Shown here: one piece after another, positions 12,384 through 23,469 of the stretch | Numbering within the stretch: position 1 is the first letter of the stretch | Layout: each line of letters starts with the position of its first letter | Assembly (NCBI GenBank): GCA_020725555.1 | Contig: DYEU01000027.1 | Coordinates: forward strand, 1 to 61,424 | Direction: 5' to 3' | DNA: 61,424 nt | Source: Desulfatibacillum sp. | Lineage (GTDB): Bacteria; Desulfobacterota; Desulfobacteria; Desulfobacterales; SpSt-501 | The notes under the pieces: generated by a model | What the model was told of the DNA's origin: nothing | The model's database searches: none | The model's input: the letters and a program-made list of their open reading frames with translations, nothing else | Translations under genes and position numbers: made by a program

Positions 12384-14261
12384 TCACGGCTTAGGCGGCC
12401 CCGCCCCGGCCGCCAGCGCGGCGAGGCCGGCCGCCGCCTTGCCGCCCCCCGGCTCCTGCCGGAGCCAGGTTTTCACGAGCTCCCGCGCGATCGGACCGGC
12501 CGCGCTCGAGCCGTGCTCCCCGTTCTCCACGACTACGGCGACCGCGATCTGCGGCGCGTGGTAAGGCGCATAGCAGACGAACCAGGCGTGGGGCCGCAGG
12601 TGAAGGGGCAGGACCTCGTCGGCCCCCTCGCGGCGGCCGACGACCTGCGAGGTGCCCGTCTTGCCGGCGATCTCGACGTCGGGCAGCGCCGCGCGGCGAG
12701 CCGTCCCCCGCTCGCCGTTCACCGCCCCCCAGAGGCCCTGCCGCACGATCGTCAGCGCCCGCGCGCCGACCGGCAGCCGGCCGAGCTCCGCGGGGGCCGC
12801 CTCCCAGACGACCTCTCCTTCGGCCGTCTCCACCCGCCGCACGAGCTGCGGCCTGCGGCGCACCCCGCCGTCGGCAACGGCGGCGGTGAGCATGGCCATC
12901 TGGAGAGGGGTGGCCAGCACGTAGCCCTGGCCGATCGCCACCGAGAGCGTCTCCCCCTCCTGCCACGGCACGCCGAAGCGCCTCTTCTTCCAGGCGGCCG
13001 ACGGGATCAGGCCGCGGGCCTCGTTTTCGAGGTCGATCCCGGTCCGGGAGCCCAGCCCCATCGCCTTCGCGTACCAGGCGAGCCGCTCGATGCCGAGCCG
13101 CAGCCCGGCGCGGTAGAAGAAGACGTCGCAGGACTCGGTGAGCGCCCGGCGGACGTCCACCCGGCCGTGGCCTTCCTTCTTCCAGCAGCGGTAGTCCCGC
13201 CCGGCGAACGGCAGAAACCCCTCGCAGTCGAAGGTCGTCGCCTCGTCGATCGCCTTTTCCTCGAGGGCGGCGAGCGCGGTCACGATCTTGAAGGTCGACC
13301 CCGGCGGGTACTCCCCCTGGAGGGCCTTGTTCTCCAGGGGCCGGTGGGGGTGCTGCATCCAGGCCTCCCACTGCTCGGCGCGCACCCGGCCGACGAAGGC
13401 GTTGGGGTCGAAGCCGGGGGAGCTGGCCAGGGCGAGGATCTCGCCGGTGGCGGGATGCACGGCGACCGCCGCCCCCGCGACCTGCTCGAGCAGCTCCTCC
13501 GCCCGGCGCTGCAGCCGGCTGTCGAGGGTCAGGATCACGTTCCTGCCGGGCCGCGGGGAGACCGTCTGCAGAACGCGCATCACCTGGCCGCTCGCGTTCA
13601 CCTCCACTTGCCGGCCGCCGGCCTCGCCGCGCAGGTAGGGCTCGCAGGCGCGCTCGATCCCCGTCTTGCCGATGAAATCCCCGCCGCGGGCAAGCGGCCA
13701 GGCCCCGCTCTTGAGCTCCTCCGCGCTCACCTCCCCGATGTGCCCGACCACGTGGCCGGCGAGGGGGCCGAGGGGGTACTGGCGGCGCAGGCGCACCTGC
13801 ACGGAAACGCCGGGCATGTCCACCTTGCGCACCTCGACGGCCGCCAGCGCATCGCGGCCGATGTCCGGCTGGAGGAGCACGGGCCGGAAGGCCGCCAGCC
13901 CGCGCAGGGGGCGGATCCTGCCCACCACCTCCTCCTCGGGCAGATCGAGGCGCCGGGCGAGCTCCCGGGCGACGCGCTCGGGGTCCTGGGCGTCGCGCGG
14001 GGTGAAGCTCACGTCGAAGGAAGGGCGGTTTTCGGCGAGCACCTCACCGCCGCGGTCGAGAATCCGGCCGCGGGGGGCGTCGATCGGCTGCAGGCGGATG
14101 CTGTTGTTGAGCGAAAGCCGCAGGTACTCCTCGCCCAGGACGAGCTGCAGGTAGAGGAGCCTCGCCGCCAGGAGCACAAATGCGGTCACGGCGGCGATCA
14201 TGAGCAGCAGAAGGCGCCGCCGGAAGGCGTCGGGCTCGGCCGCATCGAGGAGTCGCTTCAC
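12384..14261 (-). CDS. mrdA: penicillin-binding protein 2 (transpeptidase)
   Basis: A 625-residue class B PBP that cross-links peptidoglycan during elongation. It has an N-terminal anchor (LLLLMIAAVTAFVLLAARLL, 17-36), the PBP dimer region starting at PRGRILDRGG, and a transpeptidase domain with STFK (active Ser), SCD in the SxN position and KTGTSQ. The GTG at 14261 overlaps the mreD stop (GTGA), showing translational coupling. Length is typical. Confidence 0.95.
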   Translation of the reverse strand: MKRLLDAAEPDAFRRRLLLLMIAAVTAFVLLAARLLYLQLVLGEEYLRLSLNNSIRLQPIDAPRGRILDRGGEVLAENRPSFDVSFTPRDAQDPERVARELARRLDLPEEEVVGRIRPLRGLAAFRPVLLQPDIGRDALAAVEVRKVDMPGVSVQVRLRRQYPLGPLAGHVVGHIGEVSAEELKSGAWPLARGGDFIGKTGIERACEPYLRGEAGGRQVEVNASGQVMRVLQTVSPRPGRNVILTLDSRLQRRAEELLEQVAGAAVAVHPATGEILALASSPGFDPNAFVGRVRAEQWEAWMQHPHRPLENKALQGEYPPGSTFKIVTALAALEEKAIDEATTFDCEGFLPFAGRDYRCWKKEGHGRVDVRRALTESCDVFFYRAGLRLGIERLAWYAKAMGLGSRTGIDLENEARGLIPSAAWKKRRFGVPWQEGETLSVAIGQGYVLATPLQMAMLTAAVADGGVRRRPQLVRRVETAEGEVVWEAAPAELGRLPVGARALTIVRQGLWGAVNGERGTARRAALPDVEIAGKTGTSQVVGRREGADEVLPLHLRPHAWFVCYAPYHAPQIAVAVVVENGEHGSSAAGPIARELVKTWLRQEPGGGKAAAGLAALAAGAGPPKP

Positions 14262-14779
14262 GGAAGCCCCCCCGCGGCGAGCCGCCGCGCTCGCCGGCCG
14301 GGCCGGCCCCGCTCCAGCCCGACCATCAGCGCAGCAAGCAAGGGGCCGGCAAGCAGCGCCCAGCCGAGCTGCGCCCCCACCTCGCGCAGGAAATCCCGGG
14401 CGAGCGGGCGGCTTTCGCCGGCGAGCTCCATGACCCCCAGGAAGAGGAGGTTCTCGAAGAGCACCGCCCCCAGCAGCAAGGCGGTGATCACCCAGGGGCT
14501 TTCGGCGTGGAGGACGCGGCGGAAGAGCCGGATCCCGAGAAACCCCCAGCCGTAGACGGTCAGAAAGACCCCGAGGGGCGCGCCCGAAAGGTGGTCGAGC
14601 AGCAGCCCGAAGCCGAGGACGAGGGGCAGCCCCTCCCGCAGGGGACGAAAGAGGGCGAGGTGGATCACCCACGGGAGCAGCAGATCGAACACCCCCGCCG
14701 TCTCGGCGAGGGCGGGGACCCCCACCGTCTGCAGGAGCACGAGGAAGAACCCGGCCCCGAGGAGCGCCAGCGTCTTCAT
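14258..14779 (-). CDS. mreD: rod-shape-determining protein MreD
   Basis: A 173-residue integral membrane protein with five or six hydrophobic segments and few conserved charges (GAPLGVFLTVYGWGFLGIRL in the middle). Identity rests on size, topology and its place between mreC and mrdA, with 4-bp overlaps on both sides. MreD helps assemble the elongation complex. Confidence 0.88.
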   Translation of the reverse strand: MKTLALLGAGFFLVLLQTVGVPALAETAGVFDLLLPWVIHLALFRPLREGLPLVLGFGLLLDHLSGAPLGVFLTVYGWGFLGIRLFRRVLHAESPWVITALLLGAVLFENLLFLGVMELAGESRPLARDFLREVGAQLGWALLAGPLLAALMVGLERGRPGRRARRLAAGGLP

Positions 14780-15615
14780 CGCCGCCTTGGGGGGGCCGGG
14801 GCGGGGACCGGGCGGGCGACGATCACGAGCACCTCCTCCAGCTTGTCAAAGTCGACCGCGGGCGCCACCCGCACCTCCTTGAAGACGTCGCTTCCCTGGA
14901 AATCGACCGCGCTCACCGTCCCGAGGAGGAGCCCCTTCGGGTAGACGCCGTCGAAGCCGGAGGTGATCACCGCATCCCCGGGCTGGACGTCGTCGGCGTG
15001 CTGCAGGTAATCGAGCAGGCACTCCGCGCCGGAGGTTCCCTTCAGCACCCCCCGGGCGCGGCTGCGCTGGACGAGCGCGTCGGCCGCGCTGTTGTAGTCG
15101 ATGAGCAGAAGCAGCCGCGCGCGGCGGGGGCTCGCGTCCAGGATCTGCCCGACGGCACCGCGGGCGGTGACCGCGGGCAGCCCCTTGCGGATGCCGTCCT
15201 CCTCGCCCTTGTCGAGAACGACCGTCTTGAACCAGGCGGCGGGGTCGCGAGCGATGACCCGGGCGGCCACGGCCTCCCCCGGCAGCGCGGCCTTGAAGGC
15301 GAGGAGTTCCTTTAACCTGCGGTTTTCGAGCTCGAGCTCGCGCCGCTCGGCCTCCCGGCCGGCGAGCTCCTCCAGCCGCCGCCGGAGCTCACGGTTTTCG
15401 CGCGCCGCGGCCCCGGAGGCGACGTACTCCTCCCAGGAGGCCCGGAGCGCCCCGAGCGCACGGGCGGCGAGCGCCTGGACGGGGGCGGCGATCTCGAGGA
15501 AAACCCCCACCGGGAGCGCGGAAACGGAACGGCGGGCTGCGGCCGCGATCACGAGCAGGTTGGCGGCCACCAGAACGATCCCGCCGATCACCAGCATCGT
15601 TCGCCTGGAGAACAT
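14776..15615 (-). CDS. mreC: rod-shape-determining protein MreC
   Basis: A 279-residue protein with a short cytoplasmic start, one membrane segment (MLVIGGIVLVAANLLVIAAA), a periplasmic coiled coil (about 70-105, ENRELRRRLEELAGREAERR) and the beta-domain signature region (VLDKGEEDGIRKGLPAV, ITSGFDGVYPKGLLLG). It scaffolds PBP2 and RodA in the periplasm. It overlaps mreD by 4 bp. Confidence 0.94.
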   Translation of the reverse strand: MFSRRTMLVIGGIVLVAANLLVIAAAARRSVSALPVGVFLEIAAPVQALAARALGALRASWEEYVASGAAARENRELRRRLEELAGREAERRELELENRRLKELLAFKAALPGEAVAARVIARDPAAWFKTVVLDKGEEDGIRKGLPAVTARGAVGQILDASPRRARLLLLIDYNSAADALVQRSRARGVLKGTSGAECLLDYLQHADDVQPGDAVITSGFDGVYPKGLLLGTVSAVDFQGSDVFKEVRVAPAVDFDKLEEVLVIVARPVPAPAPPRRR

Positions 15616-15626
15616 GTCCGCGGGGC

Positions 15627-17933
<2,307 letters not shown>

Positions 17934-17941
<8 letters not shown>

Positions 17942-18893
17942 GGCCGCCCCGCCGGGGCGCCGTCCCGGGCGCAACCGAGAGCCGCAGGGCGGAGGTGTCG
18001 AGCAGGGCCCGCGTCCCGAAGGGGAGCGTGCGGTTGGGCTCGCCGTGCCCGGCCGGCAGGCCGGCGACGATCGGCAGGCGCCGTTCGCCGAAGGCTTGGG
18101 CGACGATCCGCCCGATCTCCTCGAGCGGGCCGCAGTCGCCGAAGGAGCCGAGGACGACCCCGCGGACGCCGGCGAGCAGCCCGGCAAGGCGCATCTGGGT
18201 CAGCATGCGGTCGATGCGGTAGGGCGCCTCCCCGCGCTCCTCGAGAAAGAGGATGCGGCCGCGGAAGTCGGGGGCGAAAGGGGTGCCGATCAGGTGGCAA
18301 AGCGTCGTCAGGTTCCCGCCGGCGAGCCGGCCCTCGGCGCGGCCCGGCCGCAGGACCTCCCGGCGCCGCAGGCGGATGGAGACCGGCTCCCCCGAGCAAA
18401 GCGCCTGCACGAGCCCCGTGCGCGTCTGGCGCGCCGCCCCGCCCAGCCCGGCGGCCATGGGCCCGTGGAAGACGACGAGGCCCGCGCGGGCGGAGACCGC
18501 GGCAAGAAGCGCGGTCGCGTCGCTGAAGCCGACCAGGGCCTTGGGCCGGGCGGCGATCGCCGCGTAGTCGAGGAGGGGAAGGATGCGCAGCGAACCCCAG
18601 CCCCCGCGGGCGCACAGCACCGCCTCGACCTCCGGGTCGGCGAAGAGCCGCTCGAGCAGCCGGGCGCGGTGGGCGTCGTCGCCGGCGAAGCCTCCGTGCA
18701 CGGAGAAGAGCCCCTCGGGGAGGCGGGGGCGGAAGCCGAGCGCCTCGAGCGCGCGGAGGCCGGAGGCGAGCTCCGCACGGTCGAAGGCGGAGGCCGGGGC
18801 CGCGATGCCGACGACCGCACCCCGGGCAAGCCGTGGCGGCCGGATCGGCCGCCCGGCCCGCCCCCGCCCGCGTTCCCCGCTCGCTCCGGTCAT
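17934..18893 (-). CDS. ldcA: LD-carboxypeptidase (peptidase S66 family)
   Basis: A 319-residue cytoplasmic enzyme that removes the terminal D-Ala from tetrapeptides during peptidoglycan recycling. S66 blocks visible: VVGIAAPASAFDRAELASG at the N-terminus, RGGWGSLRILPLLDY around the catalytic Ser region, LVGFSDATALL, FHGPM, GGNLTTLCHLIGTPF and LFLEERGEAPYRIDR carrying the catalytic Glu, then GLPAGHGEPNRTLPFG with the catalytic His. It is the first gene of a two-gene unit with the serine hydrolase. Confidence 0.9.
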
Positions 18894-18910
18894 CCCGCGA
18901 TCCCCCCGCC

Positions 18911-18940
18911 TTGACAGCGATGCCGACCGGTGTTACCTAA
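18911..18940 (+). promoter_or_regulatory. promoter of tRNA-Pro
   Basis: TTGACA (18911-18916), a 17-bp spacer and a weak TACCTA -10 that is preceded by TG one base upstream (extended -10). It ends about 10 bp before the tRNA, so transcription would start at or just upstream of the tRNA 5' end. Confidence 0.5.
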
Positions 18941-18948
18941 ACCTTCGT

Positions 18949-19025
18949 CGGGGCGTGGCGCAGTCTGGTAGCGCACTTGAATGGGGTTCAAGGGGTCGTT
19001 GGTTCAAATCCAATCGCCCCGACCA
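18949..19025 (+). tRNA. tRNA-Pro (anticodon GGG)
   Basis: A 77-nt cloverleaf including an encoded CCA end. The acceptor stem is CGGGGCG/CGCCCCG, the D-arm GCGC...GCGC, the anticodon stem CTTGA/TCAAG around loop ATGGGGT (anticodon GGG), and the T-arm GTTGG/CCAAT with loop TTCAAAT. All stems pair (one G-T). It reads proline codons CCC/CCU. It stands alone with its own promoter and terminator. Confidence 0.97.
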
Positions 19026-19038
19026 TCCAGACGGATCA

Positions 19039-19070
19039 ACGGGCCGGAGCATTCCGGCCCGTTTTGTTTT
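19039..19070 (+). terminator. intrinsic terminator after tRNA-Pro
   Basis: A perfect 10-bp stem, ACGGGCCGGA-GCAT-TCCGGCCCGT, followed by TTTGTTTT. It lies 13 bp past the tRNA and also faces the convergent HD-GYP gene. Confidence 0.9.
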
Positions 19071-19114
19071 GACGCCCGGCTTTTTAAGGAACTCAGGCGG
19101 TGGTTGTTCCTACC

Positions 19115-20695
19115 TCAGGACCCCGGGGCTTGGCAAGCCGGGGAAGCGCTCGCCGGGGCGATCCTCCCCTCGCGCCAGGCGGACGCGAAGGCGGCGACCA
19201 CGGCCGGGTCGAATTGGGCGCCGGACTCCTCGTTGAGGATCCGCAGGATCACCGCCTCCTCCATGCGGCGACGGTAGGCGCGGTCCGAGGCCATGGCGTC
19301 GTAGGCGTCGGCGATCGCGAGCAGCCGGGCGAGGAAGGGGATCTCCTCGCCGCGCAGGCCCTCGGGGTAGCCGCGGCCGTCGTAGCGTTCGTGGTGGCAG
19401 AGGATGATGCGGCGCTCCTCTTCCCAGAGCCCGAGCTGGCTCAGCATGTTTGCGCCGATCACCGGGTGCTCCTTGATCTTTTCGAACTCCTCGGCCGTCA
19501 GGCGGCCCGGCTTGAGGAGGATGTCGTCGCGGATCCCGATCTTGCCGATGTCGTGGAGCGGCCCGGCGAACTGGAGCACATGGAGCTCGTCGCGGCTCAA
19601 GCCCATCGTCTCCCCCACGATCATGGCGATGCGCGTCACCCGGCTCGAGTGCTGCCGGGTGTAGAGGTCGCGCGCCTCGAGGGCGTGCACGAAGCCGCAG
19701 AGGGTGGCGAAGAGGTTTTCGTGGAGGTTTTCGTAGAGGGCGAGGTTTTCGATGGTCCCGGCGGCCGCGCGCGCGGTGAACCCCAGGTACTCGAGGTCCT
19801 TTTCCGCAGGCCGCCTCCCGCCCGGCCGCACCCCGGCGGCGAGCACGCCGAAGAGGGTGCCGCGGATGGCCAAGGGACTCGCCAGCCGGCAGGCATAGCG
19901 GGCCGGGGGCCCCGACCCTGCAGCCGGAGCCTCGAGCAGCACCGCCCGTCCCTCGCCCGCCGCGCGGCCGGCCGCCTCGCCCAACTCGCGCCGGCCCGCC
20001 TCGTCCTCGGCCTCGGCGCGCGGGGAGGAGGCGAGTTCGACCGGCTCCTCCCCGCCGCCCGGCAGCACGAAGAAGACGGCCCGGTCGGCCCCGACCGCCT
20101 CGCGGGCGATGTCCGCCGTGCGCTGGAAGACCCCGCCCGGCTGCGACTCCGCGGCCAGGCCGGAGAGGATGCGGTTCAGGGTGTTCAGCTCCTCCACGCG
20201 GCTGAGGAGCTCCCGGTTCACGGCCTCGAGGCGCTCCTTGGCGCGCACCTCTTCCTTGAGCAGGAGGTTCTCCGTGTAGAGGGCGCGCTCGCGCAGGACC
20301 CGCCGCAGGCTGAGCTCCATCTGCTTCAGGTCGAAGGGCTTGACGAGAAAGTCGAGGACCCCGCTGCGCACGGTGCGGATCGAGGCCTCGAGCGAGGGGT
20401 AAGCGGTCATCACGATCACGGGGATCGTGTTGTCGCGGGCGTGGATGCGCTCGGCGAGCTCGAGTCCGCTCATCCCCGGCATGTGGATGTCGGTCAGGCA
20501 GCAGTCGATCGCCTCGCGTTCAACGCAGGCGAGTGCCTCGGGGCCCCCGGCCGCCGCGAGCACCCGGTAGCCGCGGCGGCGCAGGTACTCGCCCACCGCG
20601 TCGCGGATGCTCGCCTCGTCGTCGACGATCAGGAGGCACTCGCCCGTCGCGGGCGGGGCGGCTTGCGGCGCGGATCCAACCGGGTCGGACGGCAT
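19115..20695 (-). CDS. response regulator with GAF and HD-GYP c-di-GMP phosphodiesterase domains
   Basis: A 526-residue three-domain regulator. The receiver domain (about 18-135) has VDDE and phospho-acceptor Asp 69 in CLTDIHMPG, plus the Lys in LVKPFD. A coiled-coil linker leads to a GAF-like domain (about 180-330). The C-terminal HD-GYP domain (about 335-510) contains HDIGKIGI and HHERYDGRGYPEGLRGEEIP, so metal ligands and the GYP triplet are intact. It should degrade c-di-GMP under control of a histidine kinase, which is not encoded nearby. It is divergent from the glycosyltransferase gene. Confidence 0.94.
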   Translation of the reverse strand: MPSDPVGSAPQAAPPATGECLLIVDDEASIRDAVGEYLRRRGYRVLAAAGGPEALACVEREAIDCCLTDIHMPGMSGLELAERIHARDNTIPVIVMTAYPSLEASIRTVRSGVLDFLVKPFDLKQMELSLRRVLRERALYTENLLLKEEVRAKERLEAVNRELLSRVEELNTLNRILSGLAAESQPGGVFQRTADIAREAVGADRAVFFVLPGGGEEPVELASSPRAEAEDEAGRRELGEAAGRAAGEGRAVLLEAPAAGSGPPARYACRLASPLAIRGTLFGVLAAGVRPGGRRPAEKDLEYLGFTARAAAGTIENLALYENLHENLFATLCGFVHALEARDLYTRQHSSRVTRIAMIVGETMGLSRDELHVLQFAGPLHDIGKIGIRDDILLKPGRLTAEEFEKIKEHPVIGANMLSQLGLWEEERRIILCHHERYDGRGYPEGLRGEEIPFLARLLAIADAYDAMASDRAYRRRMEEAVILRILNEESGAQFDPAVVAAFASAWREGRIAPASASPACQAPGS

Positions 20696-20871
20696 GGCGT
20701 GAAACGGCTCCCCCCGCGGGGCCCCGCCCGGGGGCGAGACCCCGCCTCGGCAGGACTATCGGCACCTTCGGCGCAAACCTTGAGTCCCGCGTCTGGGCTT
20801 GCGGAACCGGCGGAACTCGGGCAAGAGAAGCCGACGCGGCCGCCGCCCCGCGGGCGGCGGCGCAAAACGCC

Positions 20872-22131
20872 ATGGCCTGCGACAGCGCCGATCGCCCCCT
20901 GCACGTCGGCCTCCTGAGCTACCGCACCAACCCCTACAGCGGCGGCCAGGGGGTCTACGTCCGCCACCTCGCCTCCCACCTGCAGGCCCTGGGGCACCGC
21001 GTGACCGTGGTCTCCGGGCCGCCGCGGCCGGAGCTCCCCGCAGGCGTGGGCCTGATCCACCTGCCGGGGCTCGATCTCTACGACCCGGCCAACCCCTTCC
21101 GCCTGCCGCGGGCGGGGGAGCTCGTCGACCCGGTGAACCTCCTCGAGTGGCTGGGGGTCGCAAGCGGCGGCTTCCCCGAGCCGCTCACCTTCGGGCTGCG
21201 CGTCGCTCGCCTGTTCGCCGCCGCCCCCCCCGCCTTCGACGTGCTCCACGACAACCAGAGCCTCTCCTACGGCCTGCTGCGGCTCAGGCGGCGGATCCCC
21301 CTCGTCGCGACGGTCCACCACCCGTTGAGCCTCGACCGGCGCTGGGCGGTGCGCGCGGAGAGGAGCCCCGTGCGCAAGCTCCAGCGGTGGCGCTGGTATT
21401 CCTGCATCGGGATGCAACGGCGCGTCGCCCGCCGCATCCCGCACCTGATCGCCGTCTCGCAGGCCGCCCGGCGCGATTTCGCGCGCGAGTACCGGATCGA
21501 CCCCGGCCGGATGCGGGTGATCCCCAACGGCATCGACACCGACACCTTTCGGCCGCTCGCGGGTGTCCCCCGCGAGCCCGGCCGGATCCTCGTCACCCAC
21601 AGCGCCGACATCCCCATGAAAGGGCTCGCCGTGTTGCTGCGGGCGATCGCGGGGATCGGCCGGCCCGTGCGCCTGGTCGTGGTGGGGGAATTCCGCGAGG
21701 CGGGGGAAAACGCGCATCTGGCCGCCGCCCTCGGCCTCTCCGGGCGTCTCGAGATCGCCGGGCGGCTTGGCCGCGAGGAGCTCGTGCGGCAGTATGCGCG
21801 CGCCTGGGCGGCCGTCGTCCCCTCGCTCTACGAGGGGTTCGGCTTCCCGGCCGGGGAGGCGATGGCCTGCGCCGTCCCGGTCGTCGCCACGACCGCGGGC
21901 GCGCTGCCGGAGGTGGTGGGCGAGGCCGGGCTGCTCGTCCCGCCCGGCGAGGCGGCCCCCCTCGGGCGGGCGCTGCGGCGGCTGCTCGACGACCCCGGCG
22001 CCGCGCGGCGGCTCGGCGAGGCGGGGCGCGAGCGCGTGCTCCGGCTCTTTTCCTGGAGGCGGGCGGCCGCGGACACGGCCGCCGTGTACCGCGAGGCGAT
22101 CCGTGATCACCGTCGATTTCGCACGCCTTGA
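20872..22131 (+). CDS. glycosyltransferase family 4
   Basis: A 419-residue GT-B retaining glycosyltransferase. Features are the N-terminal glycine loop (SYRTNPYSGGQGVYVRHLAS), the domain-junction NGIDTDTF, and the donor-site EX7E block EGFGFPAGEAMACAVPVVAT. The ATG at 20872 gives the usual N-terminus. The next methyltransferase overlaps its 3' end by 29 bp. It probably adds a sugar to a cell-surface glycan or lipid; donor and acceptor cannot be read from sequence. Confidence 0.9.
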   Translation: MACDSADRPLHVGLLSYRTNPYSGGQGVYVRHLASHLQALGHRVTVVSGPPRPELPAGVGLIHLPGLDLYDPANPFRLPRAGELVDPVNLLEWLGVASGGFPEPLTFGLRVARLFAAAPPAFDVLHDNQSLSYGLLRLRRRIPLVATVHHPLSLDRRWAVRAERSPVRKLQRWRWYSCIGMQRRVARRIPHLIAVSQAARRDFAREYRIDPGRMRVIPNGIDTDTFRPLAGVPREPGRILVTHSADIPMKGLAVLLRAIAGIGRPVRLVVVGEFREAGENAHLAAALGLSGRLEIAGRLGREELVRQYARAWAAVVPSLYEGFGFPAGEAMACAVPVVATTAGALPEVVGEAGLLVPPGEAAPLGRALRRLLDDPGAARRLGEAGRERVLRLFSWRRAAADTAAVYREAIRDHRRFRTP

Positions 22132-22918
22132 GCCCGCCCCGGGCTGGCGCGTCCTCGACGTCGGCTGCGGCAGCGGCCGGCACACGGCGGCCGCGCGGCG
22201 CCTCCCCGGGGCGCGGGTCGTGGGCCTGGACCCCTCCGTGCGCGAGCTCGCCGCCGCAACCGAGCGGCTGGCGCTGCACGATCGGCTCGAGCCGGGCGGC
22301 GACGGGCGGGCCTTTCTCCTCGCCGGCGACGCCCTGCGCCTTCCCTTCCGCGCGGCGAGCTTCGACCTCGTCCTCTGCTGCGAGGTGCTCGAACACCTGG
22401 AGGATGACCGCCGGGCGGCCCGGGAGCTGGGCCGCGTGCTCCGGCCCGGGGGGCTCCTCGCCGTGAGCGTCCCGCACGATGTCCCCGAGCGCCTCTGCTG
22501 GGCGCTCTCGCGCACCTACGCCCGCTCTCCCGGGGGGCACGTGCGCATCTACCGCAAGGACCGCCTGCTTGCGCTCTTCCGCGGGGCGGGCTTTACGCCG
22601 ATCGCCTCCCACCGCGCCCACGGCTTCCACAGCCCCTACTGGTGGCTGAAGTGCCTCTGCGGGCTTGAGCGCACCGAGGCGGCCCCCGTGCGGCTCTACC
22701 GTCGCTTTCTCACCTGGCAGCTCACCGCCCGCCCCCGCGCCCTCGCGCGCCTCGAGCGGCGGCTTGACCCGCTGCTCGGCAAAAGCCTCGTCGTCTACTT
22801 CCGCAAGGCCTCGCCGGCTGCGGCGGAAGCCCCCGTGTGCGCGAGGACGGCCAGGCTCTCGACCCGGGAATGCTCGCGGAACCGCCCCGAGGCGAGCGCC
22901 AGGCGCACGACCTCGTAA
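22103..22918 (+). CDS. class I SAM-dependent methyltransferase
   Basis: A 271-residue protein starting at a GTG inside the end of the glycosyltransferase gene. SAM motif I is VLDVGCGSGRH, motif II region GLDPSVREL, and the post-motif block LVLCCEVLEHLEDD followed by LRPGGLLAVSVPH. The family-like part ends near GKSLVVYFRK. The last about 35 residues are Arg/Ala/Ser-rich and lie wholly within the opposing gene, so they look like read-through of a frame lacking a stop. Coupling to the glycosyltransferase suggests glycan or lipid modification. Confidence 0.85.
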   Translation: MITVDFARLEPAPGWRVLDVGCGSGRHTAAARRLPGARVVGLDPSVRELAAATERLALHDRLEPGGDGRAFLLAGDALRLPFRAASFDLVLCCEVLEHLEDDRRAARELGRVLRPGGLLAVSVPHDVPERLCWALSRTYARSPGGHVRIYRKDRLLALFRGAGFTPIASHRAHGFHSPYWWLKCLCGLERTEAAPVRLYRRFLTWQLTARPRALARLERRLDPLLGKSLVVYFRKASPAAAEAPVCARTARLSTRECSRNRPEASARRTTS

Positions 22919-23469
22919 GGGGCCTGCCCGCCCCGCGCGGGGTCCTCGAAGACGTCGTGGAAGAGAAGCAACCCGCCCGGCACGAGGTGCGGGGACCAGC
23001 TCTCGTAGTCGGCGAGCACGCTCTCGCGGGCATGTCCGCCGTCGATGAAGACGAGCGCGAGCGGCGTCCGCCAGGCGCGTGCGGCGAGCCGCGAGTCGCA
23101 GACGATCGGCACCACGGTTTCCTCGAGCCCCGCGGCGCGGAGGGTGTCGCGGAACCAGGGCAGCGTGTCGATCCCGCCGCGGCGCGGGTCGTAGAGGGCG
23201 GGGTCGAAATACTCTTCCCCGGGCTGCTGTTCCTCGGAGCCGCGGTGGTGGTCGATCGAGAAGAGCACCTGCCCGAGCTCGGCGCAGGCCGCCCCCAGGC
23301 ACACGGCGGAGCGGCCGCAGTAGCTTCCGACCTCCAGGCAGGGGCCGCGCCGGGCGGCCTCCCGGCCGACCCGGTGGAGATGCAGCGCCTCCGCCGCGGA
23401 AAGAAAGCCCTTGACGGCGAGAACCCGCGCGAGGTCGAGGCCGCCCCCGCCGCCCTGCCCGCGGCTCAT
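22795..23469 (-). CDS. class I SAM methyltransferase (Methyltransf_24-like)
   Basis: A 224-residue protein with LEVGSYCGRSAVCLG as SAM motif I, SIDHHRGSEEQ after strand 2, and VFIDGGHARESVLADYESW-SPHLVPGGLLLFHDVF, typical of the CmcI/Methyltransf_24 group. The substrate is unknown; related proteins act on sugars or small metabolites. The ATG overlaps the ftsK stop by 4 bp, so it is the last gene of the rnj-ftsK run. Its 3' end overlaps the opposing methyltransferase gene by 124 bp. Confidence 0.82.
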   Translation of the reverse strand: MSRGQGGGGGLDLARVLAVKGFLSAAEALHLHRVGREAARRGPCLEVGSYCGRSAVCLGAACAELGQVLFSIDHHRGSEEQQPGEEYFDPALYDPRRGGIDTLPWFRDTLRAAGLEETVVPIVCDSRLAARAWRTPLALVFIDGGHARESVLADYESWSPHLVPGGLLLFHDVFEDPARGGQAPYEVVRLALASGRFREHSRVESLAVLAHTGASAAAGEALRK

